From: Pseudocercospora fijiensis CIRAD86
Taxonomy: Eukaryota; Ascomycota; Dothideomycetes; Mycosphaerellales; Mycosphaerellaceae
Length of the DNA stretch: 64,000 nucleotides
Direction of reading: 5' to 3'
Assembly: GCF_000340215.1 (NCBI RefSeq)
Contig: NW_006921533.1
Location: 6,539,424-6,603,423, forward strand
A model generated the notes under the pieces. The model saw nothing but the letters and a program-made list of their open reading frames with translations. It was not told the DNA's origin and searched no databases. Both the position numbers and the translations under genes were made by a program. Shown piece by piece: positions 12,484 through 23,399 of the stretch. Position 1 is the first letter of the stretch. The number at the start of each line of letters is the position of its first letter.

Positions 12484-12510
12484 TGCGAGCGAAGCTCGCC
12501 TTATAATAAC
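12484..12510 (+). repeat. Hel-1 left terminal inverted repeat
   Basis: Reads TGCGAGCGAAGCTCGCC then TTATAATAA. It contains an internal hairpin GCGAGC/GCTCGC. The inverted copy is at 23,333-23,360, with two extra bases in the middle. Confidence 0.85.
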
Positions 12511-12737
12511 AAGGAGGTAGATAGGTTGTAGGAATCGCTATTCGGCTACTACGTGACTTCTAAGCCAACCCCGGATTTTGAGGTCTTCGCTGTCTAATTA
12601 GCTAATTCCTACAAGGTAGAGACCTCTTAGCCTTAGGCCGCAGTTCTACGTTACTTCCTCCGAAGCGCGACAATAACAATAGTAACACTACGCTAATACT
12701 ATCCTCTATACGATGCGCCAACACTGCAGCCTAACCC

Positions 12738-12880
12738 TATACCCTCCGCGACGTCCGAAAACCTTACCTCTAGCGAACCGCACCCTCTACGACCTCCGTA
12801 AATCTTACCTTTACTAAACCGTACCCTCCGCGACCTTCGGTAGCAAACCGCATCCTATAGCGACCTTCGGTAGCAAAAGA
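12738..12880 (+). repeat. Degenerate tandem repeat (CCCTCCGCGACCTTCGG type)
   Basis: Four imperfect units built around CCCTCYRCGACSTYCGG followed by an AAACCGCA-like end. The last two share CGACCTTCGGTAGCAAA exactly. Unit lengths vary from about 30 to 45 bp. Confidence 0.6.
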
Positions 12881-13512
12881 ACAGAAGATTAGTTATGTAT
12901 TAAGAGCTATATAGATAGATAGATAGATAACAAACTAGCTACAATTACTATCCTTAAAATTTTGAAAGATAATACCGACTAAGACTAAAAAAAGACTATA
13001 GTCTAGAAGCAAAACTATAGACGGGCATTACCTAGAGTTACTCTTACGGATACGATATAGCCCTCGAGCTTATTAACCCTTTAAGACACGTTACAAATCG
13101 ACTAAGTAAATATAACTACTAGACTTCGACCTTATACGCTTCCTAAGAAACGCCGCTATAGAAAACTAGGCACACTAATTTTAGCGACAATTAACGGCTA
13201 CCTAACCGAGACTATAGGCGGTCGCTTCTACTAGTTTATTAGGCCTAGCAACCTCGGAAAAGGCTAATAGCCCGGGAACCTACGGCTACGATTACGCCCT
13301 AAGCTAATTAGGAGAAGTCCGAGTAGACCGCACGTAATAGGAATAGTTCTTATTTCTAAGGGAACAGGACAAGACCTCTAGGGACTATAACTAAGCGTAT
13401 AGGATTACTGCAACTCCTATACCTAGTTATAGCTAGGTATACGCGTCGTTATTAGTCGAAGGCTGCAAATTACATTGCTATTATATAGCCTTATTGCTGC
13501 TGCCTACTCTAA

Positions 13513-13587
13513 TAGCTTAGTTAGAAGGAAAGCGTAGAAGGTAGAGAGGTAAGGTTTAGATACTATATTAGTTAAGGGTTCAATTCC
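13513..13587 (+). other. tRNA-like Pol III A-box/B-box pair (decayed)
   Basis: TAGCTTAGTTAGAAGG at 13,513 resembles a tRNA A box and could form a GCTT/AAGC D-stem. GGTTCAATTCC at 13,577 fits the B-box consensus exactly. The spacing is about 20 nt longer than an intronless tRNA, and no acceptor stem can be formed. It may be a dead tRNA gene or a tRNA-derived SINE fragment carried by the Helitron, or chance. Confidence 0.25.
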
Positions 13588-13870
13588 GTACTATCGCCTA
13601 CTTTCCTAATACTATACCTATACCGCACTTAAAGCCGACCGAGTTAAGTCGATTGAGCGTGTTTCTAGCAAAACGACGCTAGCAAAAGTAATTAATACGA
13701 TAACGACGGCGGCCTTAGGCTTCGAGTAGCCTATATACCTTTTGCTAAGCTATAAGACTAGCTACGCCTACCCGTTAAGAACTAGAGCTTAATATATCGC
13801 TTTATACACCCTTTGCTAAGCTAGGACCTACGCCTAAAACACCGCTTAAGATAGGAAAGAGTCTAACTTC

Positions 13871-14236
13871 TAATATAGATACTAAAGCGGTAAGAGATAG
13901 GGGTTTATCCCCCTCCCTCTAAGCGACAACGTTAGTAAACTAATACAGATACTAAAGCGGTAAGAGAAGGGGGTTTATCCCCCTCCCTCTAAGCGACAAC
14001 GTTAGTAAAGTAACGCGGATACTAAAGCGGTAAGGGACGGGGGTTTATCCCCCTCCCTCTAAGCGATAACGTTAGGAAAGTAATGCAGATACTAAAGCGG
14101 TAAGGGACGGGGGTTTATCCCCCTCCCTCTAAGCGACAACGTTAGCAAAGTAATATAGATACTAAAGCGGTAGGCACGGGGGGTTTAGGAGGCGTGCCGA
14201 CTATCGCCCCTATCCTAAGCGACAACGTTAGCAAAG
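13871..14236 (+). repeat. 70-bp tandem repeat, five copies
   Basis: ACTAAAGCGG recurs at 13,881, 13,951, 14,021, 14,091 and 14,161, an exact 70-bp period. Each unit contains GGGTTTATCCCCCTCCCTC and AAGCGACAACGTTAG. The fifth copy is altered in its centre, with GGGTTTATCC replaced by a GGAGGCGTGCC-containing segment. It sits about 100 bp upstream of the TATA cluster and about 1 kb before the Rep-helicase frame, so an upstream activating role is plausible. Confidence 0.9.
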
Positions 14237-14336
14237 GTATACAGAATCGAAACAGAGGTTGCAAAGAACAATTATAGTCGAATCCTGCTTCCGCTTATGT
14301 CTATTAAACGCGTAGATGCCGGTTGCCGACGGGACT

Positions 14337-14406
14337 TTATATATAAAAGCTTGCATATAAAAGCTTATATATAAAAGCTTGCATATAAAAGCTTATATAT
14401 AAAAGC
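14337..14406 (+). promoter_or_regulatory. Five clustered TATAAAAGC boxes
   Basis: TATAAAAGC occurs five times in 70 bp, alternating with TTGCA and TTATA spacers and forming HindIII-like AAGCTT joints. This looks like an amplified core promoter element on the same strand as the Rep-helicase frame. No other part of the window has such a cluster. Confidence 0.65.
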
Positions 14407-14464
14407 GGGCTTCTTTACTTTCGGTACGCTCCGTCCTTGTATTACCTCGCTACTTCGGTACCGC

Positions 14465-14528
14465 CGCTTCTGTCGCTTCTGCTTCTACTTCTGCTTCTAC
14501 TTCTGCTTCTGCTTCTACTTCTACTCCT
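14465..14528 (+). repeat. CTTCTG/CTTCTA hexanucleotide microsatellite
   Basis: A pyrimidine-rich run of CTTCTG and CTTCTA units. The poly-leucine frame it produces (14,437-14,622) is a by-product of the repeat. Confidence 0.85.
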
Positions 14529-14590
14529 ACCTCCCCGCCCTCCTTTAAATAAACAACATTTCCTTCTAATACGCGACTCGCAGTACCTAT

Positions 14591-14660
14591 ATACTCTGCG
14601 ATTAAACACCTACTACGATTAAACACCTACCGCGATTAAACACCTACTGCGATTAAACAA
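14591..14660 (+). repeat. 17-bp tandem repeat, four copies
   Basis: Units of the form TACTRCGATTAAACACC, four in a row with one or two changes each. Function unknown. Confidence 0.8.
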
Positions 14661-17600
14661 TCCTTTATTAGCCGTACTCGTTATAGCAATAGCGCTAGCA
14701 GACAATAATACGCCTATATCGCACTAGCCTTAGGCGAACCTACCGTTAAGTTAAGAGCGCCCTCTAAGTAATATACCGCCCCTTCCTACGAGTATACCGT
14801 CCCTTCCTACTAATATGCCGCCGCCGCTAGTGCCTTTATAATAGCTACGATAGCCTTTCCTATCTAACCGTAAATAGGCGCCTACTTAGCGTTGCGACTA
14901 CTGCTTCCTTAATAAGGATACTATCTAGTATATAGGTATAAAGAAGAAGAATAGACCGCCTATTAATCGATATACCGCATATCGAGGATATAGTATACAA
15001 GTTAATACACTCGGCAACTAGGAGATTACTAAGGTTACAAAGCGTATAGCAAGTACCGCCGCTTTGCCTAACCCCCTATTGTCTCGAGTCCCGCGTATAG
15101 TCCTTCCTACTCCTAGACCTTTAGCACTTCCTCTAAGCGTCTACTCCTATATCGTACGACTATACTACCCTTTAAGTTAACTATCTCCTAATACTCAAGC
15201 CTTATAGCAAGCGTAGATAGCGGCTACACGTTAAGCTAGGCACGACAGTCGGCAGAGTCCCTAGCCTCTCCTAATGTCTAGTCCGATGCTAACAACTGCC
15301 CGCACTCCTAGAACATTACCTACTCCTTAGTAGCAGAGCTAAATGCAGCAATAGGATAGGAAGCCTTAGTTTTAGTATATTAATTATAGACATCCGCGAC
15401 TATAGGAAGATTAAGGAGGCGAGATTGACGATTAATACGTATACTATAATATAATAACGCTCGACGATAACTTAGATGCTAAGAATAAGTAGTATATCTT
15501 TAAGAACTATAACAGCAACCGCTAGAGCTTTATCCGCCTTAACGGCCTAGAGTTAACCGAATACTGCTATTATTATTAGCCGCGATTCAATCCCCTCTCT
15601 AGTATCTAGGCTAGTCCTACCCCTAGTACTAGTAGTAGTGCTAGCGGTAGTGCTAATACTAGTGCTAGACCTAGTAACGGTACTACTGCTAGACTTCTTT
15701 CTCGCAACCCTTTCCCGTTAACTCTAGGGCTATAATAAGAAATTAGCTCTTATTAAATGTCTAGAACCGCGACCTCTACTCCGCTTAGCAGCTCTTCTTA
15801 ATTAGGTACTTAGTCGCAGCAAGCATCTTAATAGGCACCTCGAGCTACTTACTCGCGTATATTACGTAAGCGGATCGATCGGCGTAATCGCTTCCTTAAC
15901 TATTAAGATCCTCTATTAGTTACTATAGACTAATAATAAACTATAGCTGCAATCGATAATATTAACGAGGGACTATTAGCCGACTTTTGTAACACTATCG
16001 ACTAAGACAGCCTCGAGAGCTATACTCGATGTTACGAGCGCTAGTTTAGTATAAACCTAGGAAAGAACAGCGGAATCTATAGCCGGTGCGTTAATCGTAA
16101 TCACCCGAGTAAGATGCAGCTAGGCGACCCCTTTCTATTTAGTAATAGCAACAATATAGATCCTAGTTATATACTAGAGGAGCTTCTCGTCCTTTCTACC
16201 GCCGAAGAATTGCTTATCGCGCGCGTCTATATCTAGATGTTAGTATTCTGCGTACGAGGACAGTAGTAGAAGTATCGTAGCTATATCTGTAACTTCTTAA
16301 AGGACGTTATTACGGTCTATTATAAGCTCCCTCGCATTCCGTAAGAGCTTGACTTAGTTGTTCTACGTCCGCGCTAGAAGGTATAGTAAGAGTTAATACT
16401 ATTCGCCGCCTAGGGTACCGAGCAAGAAGATGCCGCTATATAGGCTAAAGATTAGTAGCGGAAGCGCCTCTAGTTCCGAGAAGAATTCCGTATACGTCGT
16501 AGTCGAGTGCTTAATGCCCTTCGTTAGCTTAAGGAGAACAACTAGTTGTATCGTAATATACTCGTTAATAAGGAGGCTCTTAGTTAGCTTCTAGAAGACA
16601 ACAGTATCGAGGACCTACTTAAGTCTGCTAAATACGACGAGCATCGCCCTATACCTCGAGATTATCCGGCTAGCAGTCCTCCTATCGATAACCGCTCTTA
16701 TAGACCTTAGCTAGGGATTTCTATTATAGCTAATCCGCTATTAGCCCCGTAGTTCGCCTACTCTAGCTATAGCTTTCCTCGTAGTATATAATAGCGTTCT
16801 TACTACGACTGCAATCTTCCTCTAGATAGGCGTATCTAGCACGAATGCGTATAGTGCGCTTATAGCATTGTCGACCTGAAGTATATAGCTAAGCTAAAGT
16901 GGTACATTGCTAGCAATTATAAGACTACCCGTAATTAGTTCTTATATACTACTCTTAGTATTCCTATGCCTATTAATTAGTACAACGCCTCCCTCTCGAA
17001 CAAAGCCGAATGTATTAAGTATATCTAGATGCCTATGCAACTAATTAAGCGTATTTAGCCTCCGCTAGCTCCTTTACCTACTGCTCCTATCTTTAACCCC
17101 GGCTTTAACGTCGGTCTAACCTAAGGTGCCGGTTAACCTGACTTAGATAAAGACCTTAGCTATAACTACGCTGCCGTTCCGAACCTTTATCTATAATACC
17201 GCGCTCTCGATTAGCTATAGGATTGTCTTCGTCGTCGGCGCGCTAGAGAGGTTGTTATAGGGCTAGTATACGATCCTATTATACCTTAGTAGCCTCTATA
17301 ACTATCGCATCTAACGGAGCTAGATTACGATAAGATTCCTATTAATAAACTGGATCGTTCTTATCCGCTAATAGCTATAGCCTTCCCTAGCCTCCTACCT
17401 TAGGGCAAGGGTAATCCTAATTAGCCGCGCCCTCGTAGTGTTACCTTCGAGCAGGCTATCGAACACTATATAAGATACGAGGATAGTCGATTCGCTAGCT
17501 ATAAGCGTTAGCCTTACTTTGTGTTTAATAAGGGTATAAGACATTACGTCCTTAAGGCCGCTACATTCTTCGCAAACAAGTACTAAAAGGATAGCATAGA

Positions 17601-20600
17601 AGTTACTATAGAAACTATCGAGGCAGTACTAGCTACTAACCCGAAAGCAGACAAGGAGGCCGGGCGTTTACTAAATTCTATCGTCCGCGTTAGTAGTTAG
17701 ATACGCGGCACTCGGCTATACTAGAATAGTCGTCGTATTAATCTAGAGACTTACGTCCGTACGCTTAGTAAGCCTAACCTTTTTTGTACGGTTAGCGCTA
17801 CTAATCTATAATAGGATTCTCTCGCCCGACTAATGCCTAGATATAAGTAGTAGAAGCGCTTAGGACCTTACGAGCGTATAAAGAAGGCCCGTAAAAGCCT
17901 CTGTAAGTTTCTATATATTGCTAACGCCTACGTTATACGCCGCTTTTAGCACCTTCTCGAAAAAGTACTTAAGCCGAAGTTTAACGTTGTCGACTATTAG
18001 TACCGCTTCGAATAGCAGAACCGTAGTAGCTATTACGTCTACTTCTTCCTTTAGTACGATCTTCCGAAGCCTAGTATCGATACGGCCGAAGCGCGCTAAC
18101 AATTTGCTTAGCAATAGGGAATACATATTACCGCGTTAAATCTAGAGCTAGGTCGAGATCTTAGATAGGGTACTACAATCTAGGCGAATACTAAAGAGCT
18201 TAGTAATAATTAAGCGGATCTTGCTAATATTATTAATTAGGTTTAGCGCTACGTTTATAATAATTACTGTTAGGCTAAGCGTAAGGACAACCCTAATAGT
18301 GAAGTATGCTATCGCTTCTATTTCCCCCGGAGCTATCGAGACGAGGTAGACGTTAATTACGAGTATAACTAGAGGTATCTTAGTTTTACCGCCGCTTATA
18401 ACGACTCGTTCCTCAACTATTTCAATCGCTTTATATTAATAGCTTAGCGCGCGAACTGCGATATTACACCGTGCACTACACTTTACGCTGTTATATAGTA
18501 TATCCTTAAGTACTATAGCAAGACTAAAGTAAAGAGTCGGTCCTATAACGACATTATAAAGGGCATACTACCTCTAATTAATAAGAACAAGCCGCTTCTT
18601 TCTATAGTTGCGAAGTTGCTTAACATCCTAATTATAGAGCGTAACTAGCCGGCCTAAGAGGTAGCCTATCTTAACCTATATATCCCTCTCTAGAAAGGTA
18701 GTCGTACTATAGTTACTCTCGATTGTCGTCCTTCTACTAAGCAGACTGCCCTAGTTAACCTTCCGCCTAGCGAGAATAAAGAGGAACCGGTCGATATAGA
18801 CGCTTATACCGATCTAGGCGATAAAGATAGTTAGCAGCGTCGTATACCTAGTAAGACTATAATATAGAAATACCTAGCTCGCCTAGACGTAGCTAAGGAG
18901 GTGTCGCTCTTCTAATACCTAACTAGGTGGAATCTATAAGGTAGTAGAACACCTCGTCCGCTTAGGAACCCTAAGAGAGATAGTCGCCTAATTAACTACT
19001 TTCCTCGGTACCCGTCGACTCCTAATAAGCTAAAGTATAGCGAGTACTAGCGTATAAAGATATAGGCTTATTACCCCTTCCGTTAACTGCTAGAATGCTC
19101 CGACTAGACTCTATATTACTTTCTAGAGGAGCCTAACATCGAATTCTATACGTAGGATGTAGCTCTACGGCATTGTCGCGCGAGACATACTTATTCGGAC
19201 GATTATCTCTAGGATATCGATCGTCGCAACGATAACGAGTTTATTAACCTTAAACTGTAGAATATAGGCGAGCCTGCCAATTTCGACGCGCTCTATAGTC
19301 TAATACCTAACCCTAGGATACGAGAAGAAGACCTAAACAACCTTAGAGACCGAGAGCTTAATAGGGCCGCCTATTAGGAGACTCGAGTTAGAAAATATAT
19401 CTCTAAGTACCCTAATATACACAACACTACCTAGGACTAGTAGCAGTATTAGAAGGTCGCTTATAGTCTTGTCGATTTAGACGTACAATTACAAACCACC
19501 TCCTAATTTAATAAGCTTAACCGCTACTAGCGATAAGGATTCGATAAGGTCGTCGGTTATTTCTAGGGCATTCTAGCTAGCGATAACCCGGCTTAGCTTC
19601 TACTTAACGTCAACGGCGTAGGTAGTACTAGCAAATCCTTCCTTATTAAGATAATATACGCACGTCTATAGAGTTAAGTAAAGACTGCTAATTACCCTAG
19701 CAATCTAGTTATCCGACTTGCACCTACTAGTACTGCTACTACTAATATCGATAGGTTAACACTTTATTCGGCGTTTAAGCTTCCTATTCGAGTAGGCAAG
19801 GCCGGTATGCAAGACCTAACCGGTATCCGATTAACTCGTATAGAAAACTAGCTTCGTTACGTACGCTATATTATCCTAGACGAGAAGTCTATAGTTAGTT
19901 AATCTCTCTTATAGATACTCGATTAACGCCTTCGACAGTGTCTTAATAATTAATTACCCTATAGTAGAATGAATATAGTTATCTTTAGCGACTTTTGCTA
20001 ATTAACGCCTGTCTTCTAGAAGCCGCTATTCTATATAGCCCTAAAGATAGCCGAGGAAATCGCTAGCTAGGCGGTATACTACGCGTTCGACAAGTCCCTA
20101 CTCCTCTAGGCTAATATACGATAGGAAGGCGACGACCCTAATTAGATTGCATTCCGAGAAGCCTTATTAGCTCTTCGTACGGGTACCGCCGATATAGTCT
20201 ATTAGTAGACTCTTATACGTCGTACGAATATTACTAATCCTACCGAGCTACGTTAATTCGAAGATACTACTCGTATCTACTTTACTAACGACGATATAAA
20301 TAATCTCAACTATTAAAAGCTCCGCGATATCGGTAATGCTATCCTCCCTATCTAGGCTTCTTACAATCGACTAGATACGGCGACAGTAAGCTCTAAGAAC
20401 GTCTATAATCTTAAGCTAGTACTTAGGATCTCTGTTAGTTATAGGGTTATGCTTCTTACGAACCTTTAGACCGAATTTAGTATAGTTAATAGCAGGTAGG
20501 GCATTCTCTATAACATTATATAGTCTAAAGATGCTCGCGATAAGAATTTACGACAAGTGCCCCCTCTTTGTCTCTTAGTTGCTTTCGAAGGTCTTAAAGA

Positions 20601-21474
20601 CGAAGCTCCGGCCCTATTTAACGTAGGCTCTCGAAAGATCGTACTAATCTTCCGTATACGGCGGAGCGTAGATAGCTAGGATAATGACTAGCGTAAGCAG
20701 TTTCTACTAACTGTTTCGTATACGCTTATAGTATACAAAGCATAGGGCATAACCCTCGATAAGGCTATTATTAAACTCGGTCCTAAGGATTTCTCTACTA
20801 GCCTAACCTATATTGCCCTTTCTCGGGTTAAGAGCTTTATAGGTCTTATACTCGAGGAGCCGTTTAACCTTTAGCGAATACGCAACCTCGTAGGAAGTGT
20901 CTAGCGTATACGCATTATTAACGAGCAGCGTCGGCGCTTGCAATATCTACCTAATCTACTAGCAACCCCCGTTCTATTATCTCGAGCATTTAGTAGCGTT
21001 AGCAGTGTATTAGCGATGTTGTCTAACAACTTTATAATAGCACTCTAATAGCAACTTCTCCCCTTAGACTATTAGGACGACAGAGATAATATCGAAACAC
21101 TATTAGACTTGCCTTTACCTAGGTAGGACTCTAACGACTCTATAGATATCGATAATCTAGATAGCGAGCCTAATGCTATTAAGCCGCTAGGTATTACGGA
21201 CGACGAGCTTCCTAGCTAGGGCTTTCTACTTGCCTCGGGTTGGGTCTATAATCCGGTAGCAGTCCTACTACGTCGCCGCTTGCCTATTCGCGAAGTTAAT
21301 GCGACTTTAGATCGCTTACTATTTATCGAAGAAGTCTAGCAAGCTAAGCGTCTTGCTTAGTAGGCTCTTCGCTAGCAAGCACGCGATAGACTATCTAATC
21401 GATAACGTGCAATTACTATCCTATCTACTACATTATCGACGTCTCCGCCCGCGACTTTAGTACCCGTTAAAGTA

Positions 21475-21630
21475 GCGCCTATTAAGGTAGCGCCTATTAA
21501 AGAAGCGCCTATTAAAGAAGCGCCTATTAAAGAAGCGCCTATTAAAGAAGCGCCTATTAAAGAAGCGCCTATTAAAGAAGCGCCTATTAAAGAAGCGCCT
21601 ATTAAAGAAGCGCCTATTAAAGAAGCGCCT
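21475..21630 (+). repeat. 15-bp in-frame tandem repeat (KEAPI), about ten copies
   Basis: GCGCCTATTAAAGAA repeats with strict 15-bp spacing from 21,475; the first unit has GGTA in place of AGAA. In the Rep-helicase frame it encodes A-P-I-K-E pentapeptides, a likely flexible linker between the helicase and the C-terminal segment. It has no stops and almost no CpA/TpG, so RIP could not mutate it. Confidence 0.92.
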
Positions 21631-22419
21631 CTTCCCCTAATCCGTCTAGCTAATATAGACTTAGAGCGTACCTTCCGATAGCAGGTAAAGGTTGAACTAG
21701 CACTTCCGCCGCTCTTCTAACACTACGAACAAGACTTAATAGACGCAGTACGACTACTTTAGAAGGCTTACTAGAGGCGCTTCATTTATAACTTCGAGGG
21801 TTATAGGGTCTTCTAGTAGGTTTTTCGTCGGATGTTTCTTACGAAGGCTAAGGCAGCTACTACGGAGTCTCGCCTTCTATAGAATCGAAAGAAGCAAGAT
21901 TACCTGCCTAGCGGTAGAACTCCCTATCCTTAGATAGTGTAACTTGTTGACCTAGCCTACAAATACCAGAATGTCGCCACTAGTGTAGGTCGTCGTGTGT
22001 AGGTTAACCTAAGCAGCGTACGCCTCTAGATAAAGCTAAGCACTAGTATTCTACCTAGGGACTTAGGTCTATTCGACAAGGTAGCTTACCTTCCGCCCGA
22101 CCTTAATCCCTAGTTAATGTCCGATGCCTAGTATAATAACAGACTTATAACTAATCTCCTTCGTTTGTACGAGGAGTCCTTTATCCGAGGCAGGGACCTT
22201 ATTACACCTAATAAGGCGTACCTACTCTTGTTCCTATCTAAACTTAGCGAGCGCAATGTAATCGACATATTAGATATCGCTATTAAAGCTATTAACCACT
22301 TTGGCTAGCTATCTACGGTCGACTCTAAGAACATTAATCTATAATAGTAGACTAACACTAGCACCGAAGACATTCATTAGTACTAGCAAACTACTAACGA
22401 CCTCCTTAGTACACTTAGT

Positions 22420-22760
22420 TTACTTAACTTCTCTCTAGATAACAAGCTGCGACTAGTCGTCTTTATCTACTCGTCTAACAAGTATATTATTATATCGCTA
22501 ATCGATCCTCGTACTAGTACGGTATAGACTTAGAACTCCTAGCTAGACGTCTATGCTAATAGAAACCGAGCTATTAGTCCTCTCGGAATCCGACTTGTCC
22601 TAAGTTTTATACGCTTACTCTCGCTCTTTCTAGAAGCCTAGATTACTAGCTAGCTATCTTAATAGATATACTAGGAGATCGACGAAGCTACTCGCTAGGC
22701 TAACGTACACAACTGTAGCACCCTAGCTATTAACAATACAATTAGTCTTATATAGGGTTA
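22420..22760 (+). other. Candidate Ulp1/C48 cysteine-protease signature in the Hel-1 protein
   Basis: Within the same frame, LRLVVFIYSSNKYIIISLIDPR (22,447-22,512) resembles the beta-strand core of Ulp1-type proteases that carries the catalytic Asp. At 22,696-22,740 an A-N-V-H-N-C-S-T-L-A-I-N-N segment preceded by a stop at a Gln position fits the Q...(D)C(G) nucleophile motif, with D-C-G changed to N-C-S by G-to-A. The catalytic His (usually H-W before the strand) is not visible. The family call is inference from two motifs in the right order and spacing. Confidence 0.5.
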
Positions 22761-23185
22761 AGTTCCTTAGCGCGTTTAAGGTAATAAAGCGCAGCTTCGA
22801 GCCTACGCTTATTCTATCCGTATATAGTATCTAGACGCTCTATCTAACGGCGTAGACTAGAACTTCCGACTATTATAGCGTATGCCGGATATTCCACTTC
22901 TTCCTACTATCTAACTAAACGAGTTTGGTATAGCGTACTACTATTAGATCGTTACTAAGGCCGACGAGCGGCGTCGCATCGTATAATATAAGGCCGAAGC
23001 AGAGAAGGAAGTCTAGGAATACCTAGTAAAGGAAGCTACTAAGGCAGCTAGAGACTAGGTGTTAAGTTTATCGTAGCCGGAGGTGCCTTCGGATTAGTTC
23101 AACTTTTAGGGAGGGGATAGCGATGCGGACTTAGATATAGATATAGATAATTAGCAGCGGGATATTAGTTAGGGCAAGGGCCTCC

Positions 23186-23220
23186 TATAGTATAGAGGCT
23201 AGAAGAGCCTCTATACTATA
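23186..23220 (+). terminator. Perfect 15-bp stem, 5-nt loop hairpin
   Basis: TATAGTATAGAGGCT, loop AGAAG, then its exact reverse complement. It lies at the end of the coding frame and 180 bp before the element end, so it is not the Helitron terminus. It may mark transcript termination or RNA 3' processing. Perfect complementarity in otherwise decayed DNA is notable. Confidence 0.5.
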
Positions 23221-23332
23221 AAGATAGCCGTTGCTAGGTACAAACATAGTCGTTTAAGGCTTTAAGTACACTTCTCGTAGACTACGCTAACAAAACTTAC
23301 TAACACGATAACGAGCGTCGCTTCTAATTAGC

Positions 23333-23399
23333 TTATAATAAGGCGAAAGCTTCGCTCGCACTCCTCTAGGTACGCGCTAGCCGCCTAGGAGCACATATT
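23333..23399 (+). repeat. Hel-1 right end: subterminal inverted repeat and terminal hairpin
   Basis: TTATAATAAGGCGA...GCTTCGCTCGCA (23,333-23,360) is the inverse of the left terminus. It is followed by a hairpin at 23,361-23,391 (CTCCT.TAGG with CCTAGGAG), then CACATATT to the boundary. The host element resumes at 23,400. Confidence 0.82.

Larger units (their letters stand above)
12511..15273 (+). other. Hel-1 5' region, non-coding, rich in tandem repeats
   Basis: About 2.8 kb between the left terminus and the likely start of the Rep-helicase frame. It holds degenerate repeats (12,738-12,880), a GATA microsatellite (about 12,909-12,930), a Pol III-box-like pair (about 13,513-13,587), five 70-bp repeats, a cluster of TATA boxes, a CTTCTG microsatellite and 17-bp repeats. 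CA and TG dinucleotides are commoner here than in the retrotransposon copies, so RIP was lighter. No coding frame is convincing. Confidence 0.65.
15274..23163 (+). pseudogene. Hel-1 Rep-Pif1 helicase protein with C-terminal extension (RIP stops, no frameshift)
   Basis: One reading frame runs from a likely ATG at 15,274 to about 23,160 (some 2,600 codons) with dozens of TAG/TAA but no indel. In order: low-complexity Gln/Ser/Pro N-terminus; DUF6570-like zinc region from 16,021 (C..C, later SRC); the HYVLKAATFF region near 17,550; Rep HUH motif at about 18,001-18,050, read as SSYYVYFFL where SPHVHFFLW-type is expected, so both His are lost; Rep tyrosine motif YILKYYSK at about 18,495-18,520 (tyrosines kept); Pif1 Walker A NGVGSTSKS at 19,612 (two Gly to Ser); Walker B LDEKS at about 19,877; motif III DFC.LTPV at about 19,990; motif VI YTLIVYKA.GITLDKA at about 20,713; and ALSRVKSFIGL near 20,815. 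A KEAPI repeat and a Ulp1-like tail follow. In life it would nick, unwind and transfer one strand. Confidence 0.9.
12484..23399 (+). mobile_element. Hel-1: Helitron2-type rolling-circle transposon, 10.9 kb
   Basis: The boundaries come from an empty site. B and G keep the uninterrupted sequence GATAGTGTA, which in C/D is split after GATAGT with 10.9 kb inserted (plus or minus 1 nt). The left terminus TGCGAGCGAAG...CGCCTTATAATAA (12,484-12,510) returns inverted, not at the right terminus but 39 nt inside it (23,333-23,360), followed by a terminal hairpin. This asymmetric terminal inverted repeat plus hairpin is the end structure known for Helitron2/Helentron elements. Inside lie a 2.8-kb repeat-rich 5' region and one Rep-helicase frame. 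No TSD is seen, as expected for rolling-circle insertion. Confidence 0.85.

Noticed and set aside
13871..14236. CRISPR array from regularly spaced repeats
   Set aside because: The whole 70-bp unit is repeated with no unique spacers, and the setting is a eukaryotic transposon.
14437..14622. Poly-leucine small protein
   Set aside because: The frame is produced by the CTTCTG microsatellite; no conservation or gene context.
17911..18139. Two overlapping ORFs on opposite strands
   Set aside because: Both are out of frame with the Hel-1 Rep region, whose HUH and tyrosine motifs cover this stretch.
23186..23240. Right terminus of Hel-1 at the perfect hairpin followed by CTAG
   Set aside because: Empty-site comparison with G puts the boundary at 23,399, where an inverted copy of the left end and a second hairpin are found; CTAG is very common in this DNA.
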